Assembly: GCA_025766275.1 (NCBI GenBank)
Contig: JAFKAC010000002.1
Coordinates: forward strand, 1,178,001-1,242,000
Reading direction: 5' to 3'
Length of the DNA: 64,000 bases
Origin: Lactarius indigo
Taxonomy: Eukaryota; Basidiomycota; Agaricomycetes; Russulales; Russulaceae
Below are positions 47,559 through 59,404 of the stretch, piece by piece. The notes below the pieces were generated by a model. It did no database searches, was not told the DNA's origin, and saw only the letters and a list, made by a program, of their open reading frames with translations. A program made the position numbers and the translations under genes. Every line of letters starts with the position of its first letter. Within the stretch, counting starts at the first letter, position 1.

Positions 47559-49145
47559 CTATGATAGTTTTATGGGGCGACCTACTCGTCGCCGCGCGAC
47601 GATGAGTGGCTCGAAGGCATCGCAGATGGGTTTAAATAGGTGATCCATACCCACCACTGAAAACACCTCGACTCGTTCCAGGGCAGGAAGAAGATCCAAG
47701 ACGGGTTCCCGGTTGTCTTGCATGAAGGAATGTGCAACGTCAAGTGCCACTCTAGCCGGTATTCGAACCGTTTTCACTTGCGGGACATGGTAGCAAAATC
47801 CACGCCATTGATCCGCTTGAAGGCAACCTTCTGTGATCCACGGTTCGTTATCCCACGTGATGATGAGTTCTTCGACGGTGGACAACGGCCTAGAGAGCTC
47901 TCGGCCCAATTCCTCCAACGGGACACGCTTGGGGATGATTATTCTGAAAGGTTGGTCATCAACGGATTGGGAAACCGTGCCCGCGCAAAACATGAGCTTC
48001 GAATACCGAAGAGTCAAGCGAACCGCAGTAAATTGGCATTCTGTATCGCGGATAAACTTGCAGAGATGTGGAATAGGGAAGCCATGGGACCGGCCGCAGA
48101 GTGTAGCGTCGAGATGCTGCAGGGATGGGGCGGCCAACCCAAGGACGAGCGGTTGCAAGTATAATATATGGCCCGTAAAGATGAGGTGCGTGAGCTGCGA
48201 CAGTGGGACGGCATCTCCTGCACTAGCGGGGGGCTCTGGGGGTTCGGGATATCTGGTGTTTGGCCAATAATCCAGATTCAGCTCAAGGCGACGCAGGTGG
48301 GACATGCGCTGCAAATTCGCGATGAGCGAAGCCTCTGGCAGTGCAGGGTACGCAACTCTGAGGGTCAAAGTAAGTTCGGCGAGGCCCGTTGTCGATGATA
48401 GTAGCGGGGATAAGCATCTCGGTACAACTTCCCGTAACGTGAGCTGTCGCAGACATGGGGCGGAACCCGAGAGGAACGTGTCGGGAAGAACAAGTTCGTG
48501 GTCGTGACAGCAAGAATAAGTTTTGTTGGGTGGACAAATTTCGAGACTTTCCAGCCTTGGAAAAGGGTGACTCAGCGCCTTGAGAAGCTTGGCCATGTCC
48601 TTGTACGATCTTCGAAGAGCAATTCGACGCACACGACTGCGGTGCTTAATGGCAGCAAGTGCGAATCCCTCCTCCTTTTCAGTCCAGGATGCAACGCAAT
48701 AGTCGATCAAAATCGGAAGGGGAGGGAGACGGCTCAACATGATTGCCCTCGAAGACCTGTGCGGAGTAAATAGCAAGTGTAGATGTAAACGGGAAGGTGA
48801 CAAAAGAATGAGTTGTCGCCAGCTTCGGCACACATGTGCGAGCTTGAACCACCCATCTCTACTGTTCCAAACGTCTTCATAACCAGGCCGGAGTTCTATG
48901 TCTTGCCGGTAAGCATCAAATATGTCCAAGAGGACATTTTCTGGAAGTTTATCGCCCGTCGTCCTACATGGCCACCAAAACCCACCGCTTAGCATCACCC
49001 GAGCACTACCAAAGAATAAAACATACCGATTTGCGAGGAGGGCCCCAGCAGTAGAACGAGTGAGCATCATAGACATTGAAGACCCCTGACCGGCCTGACC
49101 GGTGCGCGGGTAGAAGATATTCGGATGATCGGAGCTACCTGTCAT
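47559..49145 (-). CDS. F-box protein with LRR-like body, paralogue 1
   Basis: A probable SCF ubiquitin-ligase adaptor of the F-box-like superfamily that is much expanded in mushrooms. Start ATG 49145 (MTGSSDHPN). F-box: DKLPENVLLDIFDAYRQDIE, WFKLAHVCRSWRQLILLSPS. The body is Leu-rich with irregular repeats (LPDTFLSGSAPCLRQLTL, SHLRRLELNLDY, LTHLIFTGHILYL, LDLLPALERVEVFSVVG). The frame is open throughout, but 48964-49026 has the ends of an intron (GTATGT...TAG, 63 nt, no stop, a multiple of three). The two paralogues at 55.6 and 57.4 kb also carry it, with other lengths. Spliced and unspliced forms would both be in frame here. Substrate unknown. Confidence 0.82.
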   Translation of the reverse strand: MTGSSDHPNIFYPRTGQAGQGSSMSMMLTRSTAGALLANRYVLFFGSARVMLSGGFWWPCRTTGDKLPENVLLDIFDAYRQDIELRPGYEDVWNSRDGWFKLAHVCRSWRQLILLSPSRLHLHLLFTPHRSSRAIMLSRLPPLPILIDYCVASWTEKEEGFALAAIKHRSRVRRIALRRSYKDMAKLLKALSHPFPRLESLEICPPNKTYSCCHDHELVLPDTFLSGSAPCLRQLTLREVVPRCLSPLLSSTTGLAELTLTLRVAYPALPEASLIANLQRMSHLRRLELNLDYWPNTRYPEPPEPPASAGDAVPLSQLTHLIFTGHILYLQPLVLGLAAPSLQHLDATLCGRSHGFPIPHLCKFIRDTECQFTAVRLTLRYSKLMFCAGTVSQSVDDQPFRIIIPKRVPLEELGRELSRPLSTVEELIITWDNEPWITEGCLQADQWRGFCYHVPQVKTVRIPARVALDVAHSFMQDNREPVLDLLPALERVEVFSVVGMDHLFKPICDAFEPLIVARRRVGRPIKLS

Positions 49146-49671
49146 GGCACAGAATTCCCACGGCGGCGGCTATAGGCATCGGCGGCGGCGGCGGCGGCGG
49201 ACGACAGTGGGGAACGCAGTTGGCCCCTGGGGTCGATCGAATGAGAGTACTGTCTGAGTCATCTCTCCCATAACGCCTAACTACCAGTGGAAACTGCTCC
49301 GAGCTCTACTTGCACCTTCTTGGGAACTTTAACTGTCCGCCTGGATAAACGAAGACAGGTCATTTGACTATTGGTGGCTGTGTTGTCGGGGGAGCTACGT
49401 GTGATGCTTCTGTTCAGGCAAAAAGTCCAAGCGTGCTGTCCCCGCAGGCATAGCGTTTGTTAACATGGCCGAAATATTCCGATTGCACTCACGCCCTTTG
49501 AGTTCACGTCTAGTGCTTTATAGATGCATGTCACTGCACCTACTACAGCCAAAACTCCTGCATTATGCAAGGTGAACAACTGTGCAACGCGCAAAGAAGG
49601 GGATGAGAAAAGAACCCGCGACGGACGTCTTCTTTCCATCGTCTCCGATCTGACTGGGTTAAAGGTGTCCA
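49146..49671. other. intergenic, CGG microsatellite
   Basis: A (CGG)n tract lies at 49180-49202, just upstream of the F-box gene. The rest (49290-49520) matches the flank 59090-59290 of F-box paralogue 3, so it is part of a copied block. Confidence 0.6.
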
Positions 49672-50035
49672 ATGAGGAAGAAGCAAAAACTAGAAGAAGA
49701 GGGACGACGTACTTCCATCTTCCTTACGATCCAGTCCTTCCCACTTTCTGCATCCCACTATTTTCTCCTCACGATTCTCGTTGTCTCCTTTTCTCGAACG
49801 TGGGCCTCACATTGTCGTCCTCCATGCCGCCATCGCCACCGATCGCCATCGGCAAATGCTGGGCAGCAGAAGCAGCGCCACCGTCGCCGACGAAGAGGCA
49901 GAGGATCACCTTGCGCGCCTTTTTGGAGTTGGGGTAGTCGACGACGACGCCCCACCAAAGCCCGCCTTGGTGCGATGGGCGTGATCAGCTGGACCTGGTC
50001 GTCCGACGTCGGGTCCTGTAGAACCGCAGCACGGT
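49672..50035 (-). pseudogene. BUD23 C-terminal fragment, duplicated
   Basis: Corresponds to the 3' end of the BUD23 gene at 59400-59780 in the same orientation (LQLITPIA-like, then FGGGVVVDYPNSKKA region, KR-rich tail). It lacks the methyltransferase core with the SAM-binding motif. It ends abruptly at 50035, where block D begins. Similarity with the intact gene is high but includes deletions. Confidence 0.8.
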
Positions 50036-51890
50036 GCGTCAACGCGACCGGTATCCAAGGGACTGGGAAGTGCGTCAATTTCGGTTACAGTCGCCCCCCG
50101 GCTCCGGCCCAGCTCTTCTCCATGACATCATCTAATGCTGACATACCCACGTCGATGGGTGACCTCGGCTTTTTTTCATTGGCAGGTGTATAGAAACAAG
50201 TTAGCATGGCAAAGCTTTCTGACACCGTCAATTCTCCCGCACCGGGACAACAATTTTTTGGCCAATGCCATGCGCAACAACAAGGCCCCAAGACGTACGG
50301 AAGGCATAAGGTTTTAAGCAATTCCTCGCAGGAAAAAATCACGACTCGGTCTTGTCTTTTGCGGGAAAGTCACATCTGGGCGATCGTAAATCGAGACGAG
50401 AGAGCATGTGTTTGGAAGTTTCTTGATCCGTTGGAGGTTTCGTTTATTCGTATTGGATCTAGTCGGACCTCACTGGTTCTTGCTTATTACTTCTTGCTCC
50501 ACTTCACGGCTCCACTTCACGATCTGTCAAGCATGTCAAGAGCCGTGGGTGCGTCCTGTGGATACTGCATAGCAAAGTCCCGTGGTTCTGCTCCTACCTT
50601 TGAATCGATTTCAGCCATCGGTTACACGATAAAGGCCTTATTACCCTCCTTAATCACGCGCTATCGCTGGCTCTCTGTTCTCTCCGCACTTGTCGCCGCA
50701 CCCCTCCGGAATTTCACGACGCCTTTTACAACTCACTGGGGCGACATGTGTGTGAAGCACATGTGGAACGCCACTCCGCCCGACTGGGAGACTCTGGATA
50801 TCCCTCTCGCCGCTACCACGGTCGACCCCCACATTGCGCTTCAGCCCAGCGCGGTTGATTGATGCTCTCTGCGAAGTTAGCACTCTCAGGCACCCAAAGC
50901 GCATCCTCGCACCTCTCCACTGGCACCTGTACCCATGTGTTCAACTACCCCATTTCAGATATGGTGCGTATTTGTCCAAGAAGCAGGTCGCTGAGTTCAT
51001 CGCACAGCGCCAAGACATTTCAGAACTCGTCAACTCCTGAACACCATGGCATATCTTCCTCCGTCTCAAGGATAGACGATGGCGGCTGGCCTACGGTAAC
51101 CAATGCGCCGTGTCCCAAAATCTCTTAGTCGCCACGTATCGATTCTACAGGCACACAAGGACGAGCGAGACCGGTGATTCTCCGCACTCCCAACTACGCA
51201 CTCCCAACAGTATTGTATGACAACGTGCAAGCTGTCGTGCTGATCGCGCACTTCGATTCCCCGCTCGTGTAACAGCAGACGCCGCACAAGCGCTCCAGAG
51301 GAGAAGCTTCGGTAGCGGACAAGGTGCCGTCTGGAGAACCTGTCACGGTGTTGTCAAAGCGCAATGACGTTGATGAAGCTGACCCACCATTCCTGCGCAG
51401 ATTGTACAGGACGCTCATCTGCGCCTGGTGTGGCAGTCCGTAATGTGTTTAGGTTTGTGGGCTTCAAGGGTCAGTACCCGAGCCCGGCAGATCTGACGGC
51501 TTCCATGAATGAATTTGGTGTCGACGCAGCAGCTGTGACCTTCACCGTCCAGTAGGTCAACGGTGGTGGGTACGACCGAGCGACCCCAATTCGCTCCGAG
51601 GTGAACAGCAACACCCAGTACACGGGGCCATGGTTTACCTAACCCCGTTAATCTTCAACAGCGCCGGTGGTACATCGTCGATGTTGCCAAATAACGAGCC
51701 AGCTCCGAGAAACCTTCGCGCGAGTGGCGGCAATGGTGGAATTGGCTATGGGACTGCAGGTTGTGGAATAGTTCATTTCCGTCTTGCCTTCCCTGCATCT
51801 TGTACGTTTGCTGTTTTTTTGTCTCCTTGCAACTAGCGGACTAGCGGAGGCACAAATCGCTTACCAGACTGCGACGTCTTCGCAGGTCCC
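50036..51890. repeat. segmental duplication block D, copy 2
   Basis: Partner of 45560-47395. The copy is longer on its 3' side, continuing to the end of the S53 gene at about 52557. Confidence 0.85.
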
Positions 51891-52557
51891 TAGGTCATTA
51901 GTACCGGCGGCGCAACTGACTTCAACCCCAAGGTCGGAGCGAGCCTCTCCAAGGGCAGCTTCTCGATTCGCACGCCGTATCAGGACGGTGTGGTGGCCGC
52001 CTAGTACCTCCAGCACCTCGGCGGCTAGTATTCCGTGTTCTGCAAGTGCGCTTCTTGCCGTTACGATGTTACCTGACCCAACTCATTATAATCTGTGCAG
52101 ACCTGAGGTCGCTGCAGCCCCGATACTGCCGCGAAGGCACTCAAATTTCCAATATACCGTGATGATGTTGGTCATGTCATGGGACGCGGCCAGTGCGCAG
52201 TGCCCGTGCGTATTTCCTTCCTCCCTCTTACCTCTGTCCGTCCGTCGATTTACCGATGTACAGACTGTAGTCAGCATAATCTTGTTACTTGATGACTACC
52301 AGCTCTCACAGGCATGACTGCGCCTGGCTTGCTCAACCCTTGGCTGCACGGCGACAGCCTCACGAGCCTCAACGACATTACTAATCCGGGTTTTGAAACC
52401 GACGGATTCACCGCCATTGCCGGATGGGACCTTATTCGTCCCATAAAACTTGCGTCTCTTATTGGATGATTTTGGGCTTCATAGGTCACACGGTCACAGG
52501 TCTTGGGACCGCCGACTTCGGAAAACTGCAGCAAATAGTACTTGATCTTGATCAGGG
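50640..52557 (+). pseudogene. decayed S53 (sedolisin / tripeptidyl-peptidase) gene, copy 2
   Basis: More complete than copy 1. Visible parts: signal region (WLSVLSALVAAPL), propeptide (HMWNATPPDWETL, YGAYLSKKQVAEF), FVGFKGQYPSPADLTASMNEF, NNEPAPRNL, then AEAQIAYQTATSSQ, TDFNPKVGASLSKGSF, GRGIPDIAAKALKF and, at the end, GLLNPWL, NPGFETDGFTAIAGWD and TADFGKLQQIVLDLDQG. The parts are in at least two frames with stop codons. The stretch where the family has its catalytic Ser (Gly-Thr-Ser) reads GHVMGRGQCA, so the Ser appears lost as well. Secreted acid peptidase in origin, now a pseudogene. Confidence 0.8.
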
Positions 52558-53321
52558 ATCAGAAGGCAGCGCATAAGTGAGAAAATCCTCGGAGAACGAT
52601 GGCGCAGAGTTGTCATGAATGTTTGATGATGGCCGTAGCATATTTACTTCATATCGCATCCAACAATGGCTTTCCGGTCGTTACTAGTGTGTAAGCAGAT
52701 TCCTTTCCTTATCGGTGGGCTCATTTGTAAAATGGGGGCCTGTCAAAGACCGGACTGAACCGGACTTTGGCAGCCTTAGATGCTGTGTGTAATGCTTGAA
52801 GAGGGCCTCCACGCCTTAATAACGTGCATATGATACGTGGATACCATCTATGTATTGGGCGTATCTCTATAATTTGAAGGTAGCAACAGTGATTTCCTTC
52901 GCACCAATTTTGGGACGAAGTATAATATAATGGGACTAGATGAAACCATAATAATTTATAATTGCGGATAGCTCTCTGATCTTATATTTTATTAAATATT
53001 GCTTAAATGGTTATCAGTGCACGTGTGTCGCTCTATTACCACTGCCGGTGATGCGCGTTTTCACCCTCGGGTCCGATGGCCCGGGCACACGTATATGATG
53101 ACTGGAGTGGCTTGAAACTCTTGAAGCTTGAAGGCGTCTGGCTGTTCAATTACCACTCTTCTTCTAAGCACCGATGTGAACCGCACATTTGTCATGATGG
53201 GTCCCGCCTAGGTCCTGCGGCGTCATGGTTCCTGTCATCACCGATATGAATAACTTAAAGGGCTCAACTGGCTGCGGTTCCTCTCAGGCTCGGGCAGTTC
53301 AAATTCCCAAGTGGCGTACTC
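52558..53321. other. intergenic, partly AT-rich
   Basis: About 760 bp between the S53 relic and the FAD oxidase gene. 52900-53020 is markedly AT-rich. No gene was recognised. Confidence 0.5.
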
Positions 53322-55311
53322 ATGCTCTCGACGACGCCTTTGCTCTGTGCTCTGTCACTGGCTGCATTGACATATGGCCATCCCGGAATATTGGATGACC
53401 GTGCAACACTGGGTGCAACACCTCGATTCAAGGCAACCTGCCATCGGATTGCCGCAGCCATCTCTAATGCTTCCGAGGTGTTCTTTCCCCGTGCGTCCTG
53501 CGTATTTGCTCATTCCTAAGGTTCAAACTGATATCTGGATACTTTGACAGCTTCTCCTCAATATGCCATTGATATCTCACATATTTACTCGTCGAGTTCC
53601 GAGGTATCCGCCTGCTCCGTAGAGCCTGGGTCAGCGGACGACGTGAGCAAGATTGTACGAAGGCGTGTATTATTCAATCTATTTTCGCTGATTGCGTGCC
53701 TTTGTAGCTACGCATCATAGGGTCGACCCGCACGCCTTTTGCTGTGAAGGGCGGGGGTCACACGGCTAATCCTGGATTCTCCTCGACACGGGGTGTTCAT
53801 ATTTCCCTGACACGCTTCAACAACGTAACGGTTGGTCCTACTGCCGGAACGGTCGAGCTCGGTCCTGGTCTTACTTGGGATCAAGTGTATGCTGCGCTTG
53901 ATCCCACTGGAGTGAATGTCATCGGAGGACGCGTACCGGGAGTTGGTGTCGCCGGTTTGACACTTGGTGGCGGTGAGTGTTGTTCATCACTGACGCCTCG
54001 ACAGGGCGTAGGTCAATATCTATATGTAGGTTTCTCATATAAAAGCAACGAATATGGCCTTTCTGTCGACAACGTCGTCAGTTACGACCTTGTATTGCCC
54101 AATGGAACTATCACGACGGTTACCTCGAATGATACGGACCTCTGGTTCGGTCTGAGAGTAGGTTATGACCTAGCGAATGCACCGCAGTCTTGCTGACATT
54201 TGAAACTGCAGGGAGGAATGAACAATTTTGTACGCGACGAACTTGTTAGGGAATAGTTGTCATAAAACTTAACTGATTCACAGGGAATTGTGACCAAATT
54301 TGTTGTCAAGTCGTATCCGCAAAGCAAAATTTGGGTCTGTATCGAGACCAGATCTTAGAGAAGTCATACTGACACCAACGGAAGGGTGGTTTTATGTTTT
54401 ATCCTCAGGACCAATTGAACGTGGTTAAAGACGCCCTCGTGAGGTATCAGCAAAAGCAAGACGTCAAGGCCTCTGTTGCGGTAATATTGAGTTACGGCTC
54501 TGGCCAAGTACGCTCAAAACCCTCGGTGTATCTAAAGAACTAAGTTGACTCCTGATAGTTGACACTTGGTTCCTTCCTCTTTTATGATGCGCCTGTCCCT
54601 CCTCAGGGACTTTTTGATGACTTCTTGGCCATTCCAACCACCCTAAAGAATGTGTCGACTAAATCGTTCACAGATTTACTCCTATCGTTGAACCAATTAG
54701 GTCTTTCTTCCGGTAGTAGTACACGGTTGAGTTAATGATCTCTTCTACCTAGCTGCGGTGATACTGACGCAGTACTTCTAGAAATTATTTCTCTGGTGTT
54801 CCAGTCACTAAGTACTCACCTGCTGTTTTTGACGCGTTTGTGAATCAAACCAAGGTCGGTACCTCTCTTCGAGCCAAGAATTGGGACCGAGTCCATAGGC
54901 TGAACGCGTTGGTAGTTTTGGGGCGCGTACCTTGCTTCTTTGGACAAAAATGCGTCCGTTACCGTGACCCTTGAGCCGTTCGACAGCGGCGTCTTCTCCC
55001 ACGGGTCTGGGTCTGCGTTTCCTCCAGATCGCTCCCAGGCAATATTCCCATCTGTCACTGGCGCCACGTGGACCAATGCCTCGATGGATGGCATCGTTGC
55101 CTCTGCGTTGCGTAAAGAGAAGGCCACGATCCAGGCTGTCGCACTCGCGGAAGGGCAGAATGTGTCGCATGCCGCGGTCTATGTGAATTACGCGTTGTTC
55201 GGTACACCACTAGAGGACATCTACAGACAGAATGTGGCGAGGCTTCGTAAGATCAGAGCGGCTATAGATCCAGGCGATGTTATGGGACTCGCTGGGGGAT
55301 TCAAGTTTTAG
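53322..55311 (+). CDS. secreted FAD-linked oxidase (FAD_binding_4, berberine-bridge-like)
   Basis: An extracellular flavoenzyme acting on sugars or alcohols, by family. Start ATG 53322 with a signal peptide (LLCALSLAALTYG). Exon 2 has QYAIDISHIYSSSSEVSA. Exon 3 has VKGGGHTANPGFSSTRGVHI (FAD loop with the His usually bound to flavin), ELGPGLTWDQVY and GGRVPGVGVAGLTLGG. Further exons give KSNEYGLSVDNVVSYDLVLP, GGMNNFGIVTKF, FYPQDQLNVVKDAL, FDDFLAIPTTLKNVSTKSF, NYFSGVPVTKYSP, FWGAYLASLDKNA and finally PLEDIYRQNVARLRKIRAAI with DPGDVMGLAGGFKF. I can splice it without an internal stop through nine short introns, one of which is near 54720 and may be misplaced. The berberine-type second flavin link (Cys in the GGxCP region) is not evident. 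Confidence 0.85.
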
Positions 55312-55489
55312 TTCCTTTATAATGCTGGTGCTGCGCTCGACTGACCGCAGTTCGCTTGTCGTCTCAACACGCCCTTACCGTACGTACAGAGCCGCTTTAA
55401 CTTCGCGTCTTTGTGTCTCTCCGTCTCTCCGTTGTGTTGTTCTACTATGTAATTTCAGTGGCCACTCATTTCTCGCATGGCACATGGCA

Positions 55490-57300
55490 TTGTCAAGAAA
55501 GGTTGGAGGTTACAAAAAAAAAAGTTCCCAATTCTGACCAAGGTGACTGGATACACTATACGTTACGCAGTTTGATCATGTACTATCCGCTCGACACCAC
55601 ACCCGTGCAGAATCCTGTTTCTAATATGTCCATACTAACCTTATGGGGCGTCCCGCTAGTCGCCGGGAATCCAAGAGTGGGCTGAAAGCATCACAGATGG
55701 GCTTATATAGACCATCTACACCCACCGCCGAAAACACCTCGACTAGTTCCAGGGCAGGAAGAAGGTCCAGGACAGGCTCCTGGTCGCCCTGCTGGAAGGA
55801 ATGCGCAACATCGCGTGCCACTTGAGCTGGTACCTGAACCTTTTTCACTTGCGGGACATGTTTGCAAAATTCACCCCATTGATACCTTTGAATGCGACCA
55901 TTTCTGCGCCATGGTTCGCAATCCCACGCAATGGTGAGTTCCTTGACGGTGGTCAACGGCCCAGAAAGCTCTCTGCCCAACTGCTTCAACGAGACAGGCT
56001 CGGGGATGATTATTGTAAAAGGTTGGACATCGACGCCGACGGGGGACTGGGAACTCGTGCCAGCGCAAAACTTGAGCTTCTGCCCAAGACCCAAGGAAAC
56101 ATCAGTAAACTGACATTCTGCATCACAGATAAATTTGCAGAGATGCGAAATAGGGAAGGAGCGAAGGGACTGGCCGCAGAGTGCAGCGTTGAGATGTTGC
56201 AGGAGCGGGGCGGCCAACCTAATCACGAGCGCCTGCAAATATACTTGATGACCCCTAAAGAAGATATGAGTGAGCTCCGACAGTTGGACAACATCTCCCG
56301 CGCTATCAGAGGGTTGTGGGGAGTGGGTAGATCTGGTGTCGCGATAATCCAGATTCAACTCAAGGCGACGGAGGTGAGACATGCTCTGCAAATTCGCAAT
56401 GAACCAAGCGTCCGGCAGTGCAGTGAACTTAGTAACTCTGAGGGTCAAAGTAAGTTCGACAAGGCCCGTTGCAGAAGATAATAGTGGGGATAAGCGCCTC
56501 GGTATAATTACCTGTAACGAAAGTCGTCGCAGAGATGGGGCGGAACCCGAGAGAAACGCGGCGGGAAGAATCAGTGTGTGACAATCGTGAGTGGGGCCGA
56601 TGTCGAGACTTTCCAGGGAGGGAAAAGGGGAACCCAATGCCTTGAGAAGTTTGAACATCTCGCCTGTGTATCGTTTCCGAAGGGTAATTCCATGCACACG
56701 ACTACGGTGCTTAATAGCGGCAAATGTGAGATTTTCTTCCCTTTCCGTCCGGGCCCAGGTTCCGGTAGAATAGTCGATCAGAATCGGAAGAGAGGGGAGA
56801 CGGCTCAAGACGGTTGCCTTCGAAGACCTGCGTGGAGTAAACAGCAGGTGGAGATGTAAACGGGAAGGTGACAATAGCACGACTCGTCGCCAGCTTCGGC
56901 ACACATGAGCGAGCTTGAACCACCCGTCTCCACTGTTCCAGACCTTTTTGTAATTAGGCTGGATTTCTATGTCGTGCCGATAAGCATCAAATATCTCCAA
57001 GAGGACGTTTTCTGGGAGTTTATCGCCCCTATACCTATATAGTATATACCATCAAAAACCACCGCCGAGCGCCCCCCTTACGTGTGCGGAAAAAGAAAAC
57101 ATACCGGTTTGCGAGGAGGGTCCTGGCAGTAGACCGAGTGAGCATCATGGATATTGATAACCCCTGACCGCAGCGCGGCTGACGTAGAAAATATTCCGTC
57201 GCCGATCGGAGACCTGTCATGGCACAGACACAGAATTTCCACAGCTGCGGCCACAGACATGGCCCATCAAGATATGAAAATGGCCGTCTCACCTGGCATA
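55490..57300. repeat. tandem F-box block E, copy 2
   Basis: About 1.8 kb, F-box gene plus flanks, repeated directly at 57300-59090 and again, with the BUD23 tail, at 47400-50035. Confidence 0.85.
55621..57220 (-). CDS. F-box protein with LRR-like body, paralogue 2
   Basis: Same family as the gene at 47559. Exon 1 is 57106-57220, from ATG 57220 (MTGLRSATEYF) to MMLTRSTARTLLANR. A 70-nt intron (GTATGT...TATAG, 57036-57105) follows. Exon 2 carries the F-box DKLPENVLLEIFDAYRHDIE and the Leu-rich body (SHLRRLELNLDYRD, HLCKFICDAECQFTDVSL, LDLLPALELVEVFSAVG), ending RPIRLVWTY. The intron has a frame that cannot be read through, supporting splicing. Substrate unknown. Confidence 0.82.
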
Positions 57301-57404
57301 TGACCTCGTCAAGAAAGGTGAAGGCTGCCAAAAACAAAAGTTTCCAATTTTAACTACTACAGGTGCTGAATACACTATTGGTTACGCAGTTCGATTATGC
57401 AACC

Positions 57405-58987
57405 TCAACACCACACCAGTGCAGAATTCTCCCTCCAAGATATCCACAATAACCGTATGGGGCGCCCTGCTCGTTGACGCGCGGTAATTAGTGGCTTGAA
57501 GGCATCACGGACGGATTTATATATGGATCCCCACCCATGGTGATCCATCGCCAAGAATACCTCGACTAGTTTCAGGATGGGAAGAAGGTCCAGGACAGGC
57601 TCCTGGCCGCCCTGCTGGAAGGAGCCCGCAACCGCGAGTGCCAATGCAGCTGGAGCCTGAACCCATTTCACTTGCGGGACATGCTTGAAAAACCCACGCA
57701 ATTGATTCCTGTGAATGCGGCCATTTGGGTGCCACGGTTCGCCATCCCACGCAATGACGACTCCCTCGACGGTTTCCAACGGTCTGGAGAGCTCTTGGGC
57801 CAACTGCTTCAATGAGATAGGCTCGGGGATGACCATCGTGAAAGGTTGGACATCGACAGGGGACTGGAAACTTGTGCTAGCACAAAACCTGAGATCCCGA
57901 CACCCAAAACCCAAGGAAACCTTAGTGAACTGACATTCTGCGTTACAGATAAAATTGCAGAGATACGGAATGGGGAAGGAGCCAATGGATTGGCCGCAGA
58001 GTGCAACGTTGAGATGCTGCAGGAGTGGTGCGACAAACTGAATCACGAGCGCCTCCAAGTATAGTCGATGACCCCTAAAGAGGAGATGCGTGAGCTCGGA
58101 TAGTTGGAAAACATCTCCTGCGCTAGCGGGGAGCTCTGGGGATTCGGGATATATGGTGTCGTGATAATCCAGATTTAATTCAAGGCGGCGCAGGTGAGAC
58201 ATGAGCCGCAAATTCGCAATGAACCAAGCTTCTGGAAGTGCAGTGGACTCAACTCTGAGGGTCAGAGTAAGTTCGACAAGGCCCGTTGCGGACGATAATA
58301 GTGGAGATAAGCGTTTCTGTAGGATTGGCCGTAACGAAAGCCTTCGCAGAGATGAAGCAGAACCCGAGAGAAACGCGGCGGGAAAAATCAGTTCACGTTC
58401 ATCGCGAGTGAGACTGATTTCGAGACTTTCCAGCGCGGGAAAAGGGTGACTCAGTGCCCTGAGAAATTTGGCCATCTCAGGGTATTGTCGCCGAAGGGCA
58501 ATTCCATGCACACGACTACGGTGCTTAATAGCGGCAAGTACGAGACTTTCTTCCCTTTTTGTCCATGTCACAGTTTCAGCAGAATAGTCGATCAAAATCG
58601 GAAGTAGGGGGAGACGGTTCAACACTCTTGCCCTCGAAGACCTGCGTGGAGTAAATAGCAGGTGGAGATGTAAACGGGAAGGTGACGAAAGCACGACTCG
58701 TCGCCAGCTTCGGCACACATGAGCGAGCTTGAACCACCCGTCTCTACTGTTCCAGACATTTTTATAACTAGGCTGGAGTTCTATGTCTTGCCGGTAAGCA
58801 TCGAATATGTCCAAGAGGACAATTTCTAGGAGTTTGTCGCCCTCTGTCCTGTTCGACCATCAAGAACCGCCGCTGAGCATGTATCGAAAAGGGAAATATA
58901 CCTGTTCGTGAGGAGGGCTCTAGCGTTAGACTGTGTGAGGATCGTAGACATTGATTGACCGCAGCCGGCAGACGAGGGGATAGGCAT
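57405..58987 (-). CDS. F-box protein with LRR-like body, paralogue 3
   Basis: Sequence and layout follow paralogue 2. The exon-1 start differs: where the other two copies have ATG-ACA-GGT this copy reads ATA-GCA-GCT (near 59008), so the first usable Met is 58987 (MPIPSSAGCG) or none. The intron near 58852-58905 again begins GTAT and ends CAG. The F-box DKLLEIVLLDIFDAYRQDIE, the SHLRRLELNLDYHD repeat, and LDLLPILKLVEVFLAMD are present. The C-terminus RPIRLLWISWRENSALVWC is longer than in the relatives. It could be coding with a shortened N-terminus or a start-loss pseudogene. Confidence 0.72.
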
Positions 58988-59086
58988 TTTGACGATCGGA
59001 GCTGCTATGGCACAGAATTCCCACGGCCGCGGCTGAGGCGGAGCAAGAGACATACACCCCATACTCCGAGCGTCACCTACTTTCAT

Positions 59087-59404
59087 CTTCCTGGAAACTT
59101 CAGTTGTTCGTCCGGGTAAACGAAGGTTTTCTCATTTGACAATTTGTTTGGGATGCTCCGTGTGATGCTCCAAGCGTGCTGTCCTCGCAGGTATACCGTT
59201 TGTCGAGATGGTCGAAATATTTCGCCTCCTCGACTACACGTACTTGCGCTCATGAGATATATGCAATATGACCAATTAAACTGTACAACGCGCAAAATGG
59301 GATGAAAGGTCTAGAAGACTGCTCTTCGTTTACGACCTGTGTACTTGGAGTCGCGAGGAACGTCATCCTTCCCTCGTCTCCGATACAACTAGATCGAATG
59401 GTGT
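59087..59404. other. intergenic between F-box paralogue 3 and BUD23
   Basis: About 318 bp, duplicated at 49290-49670 together with the BUD23 tail. No gene was recognised. Confidence 0.55.
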
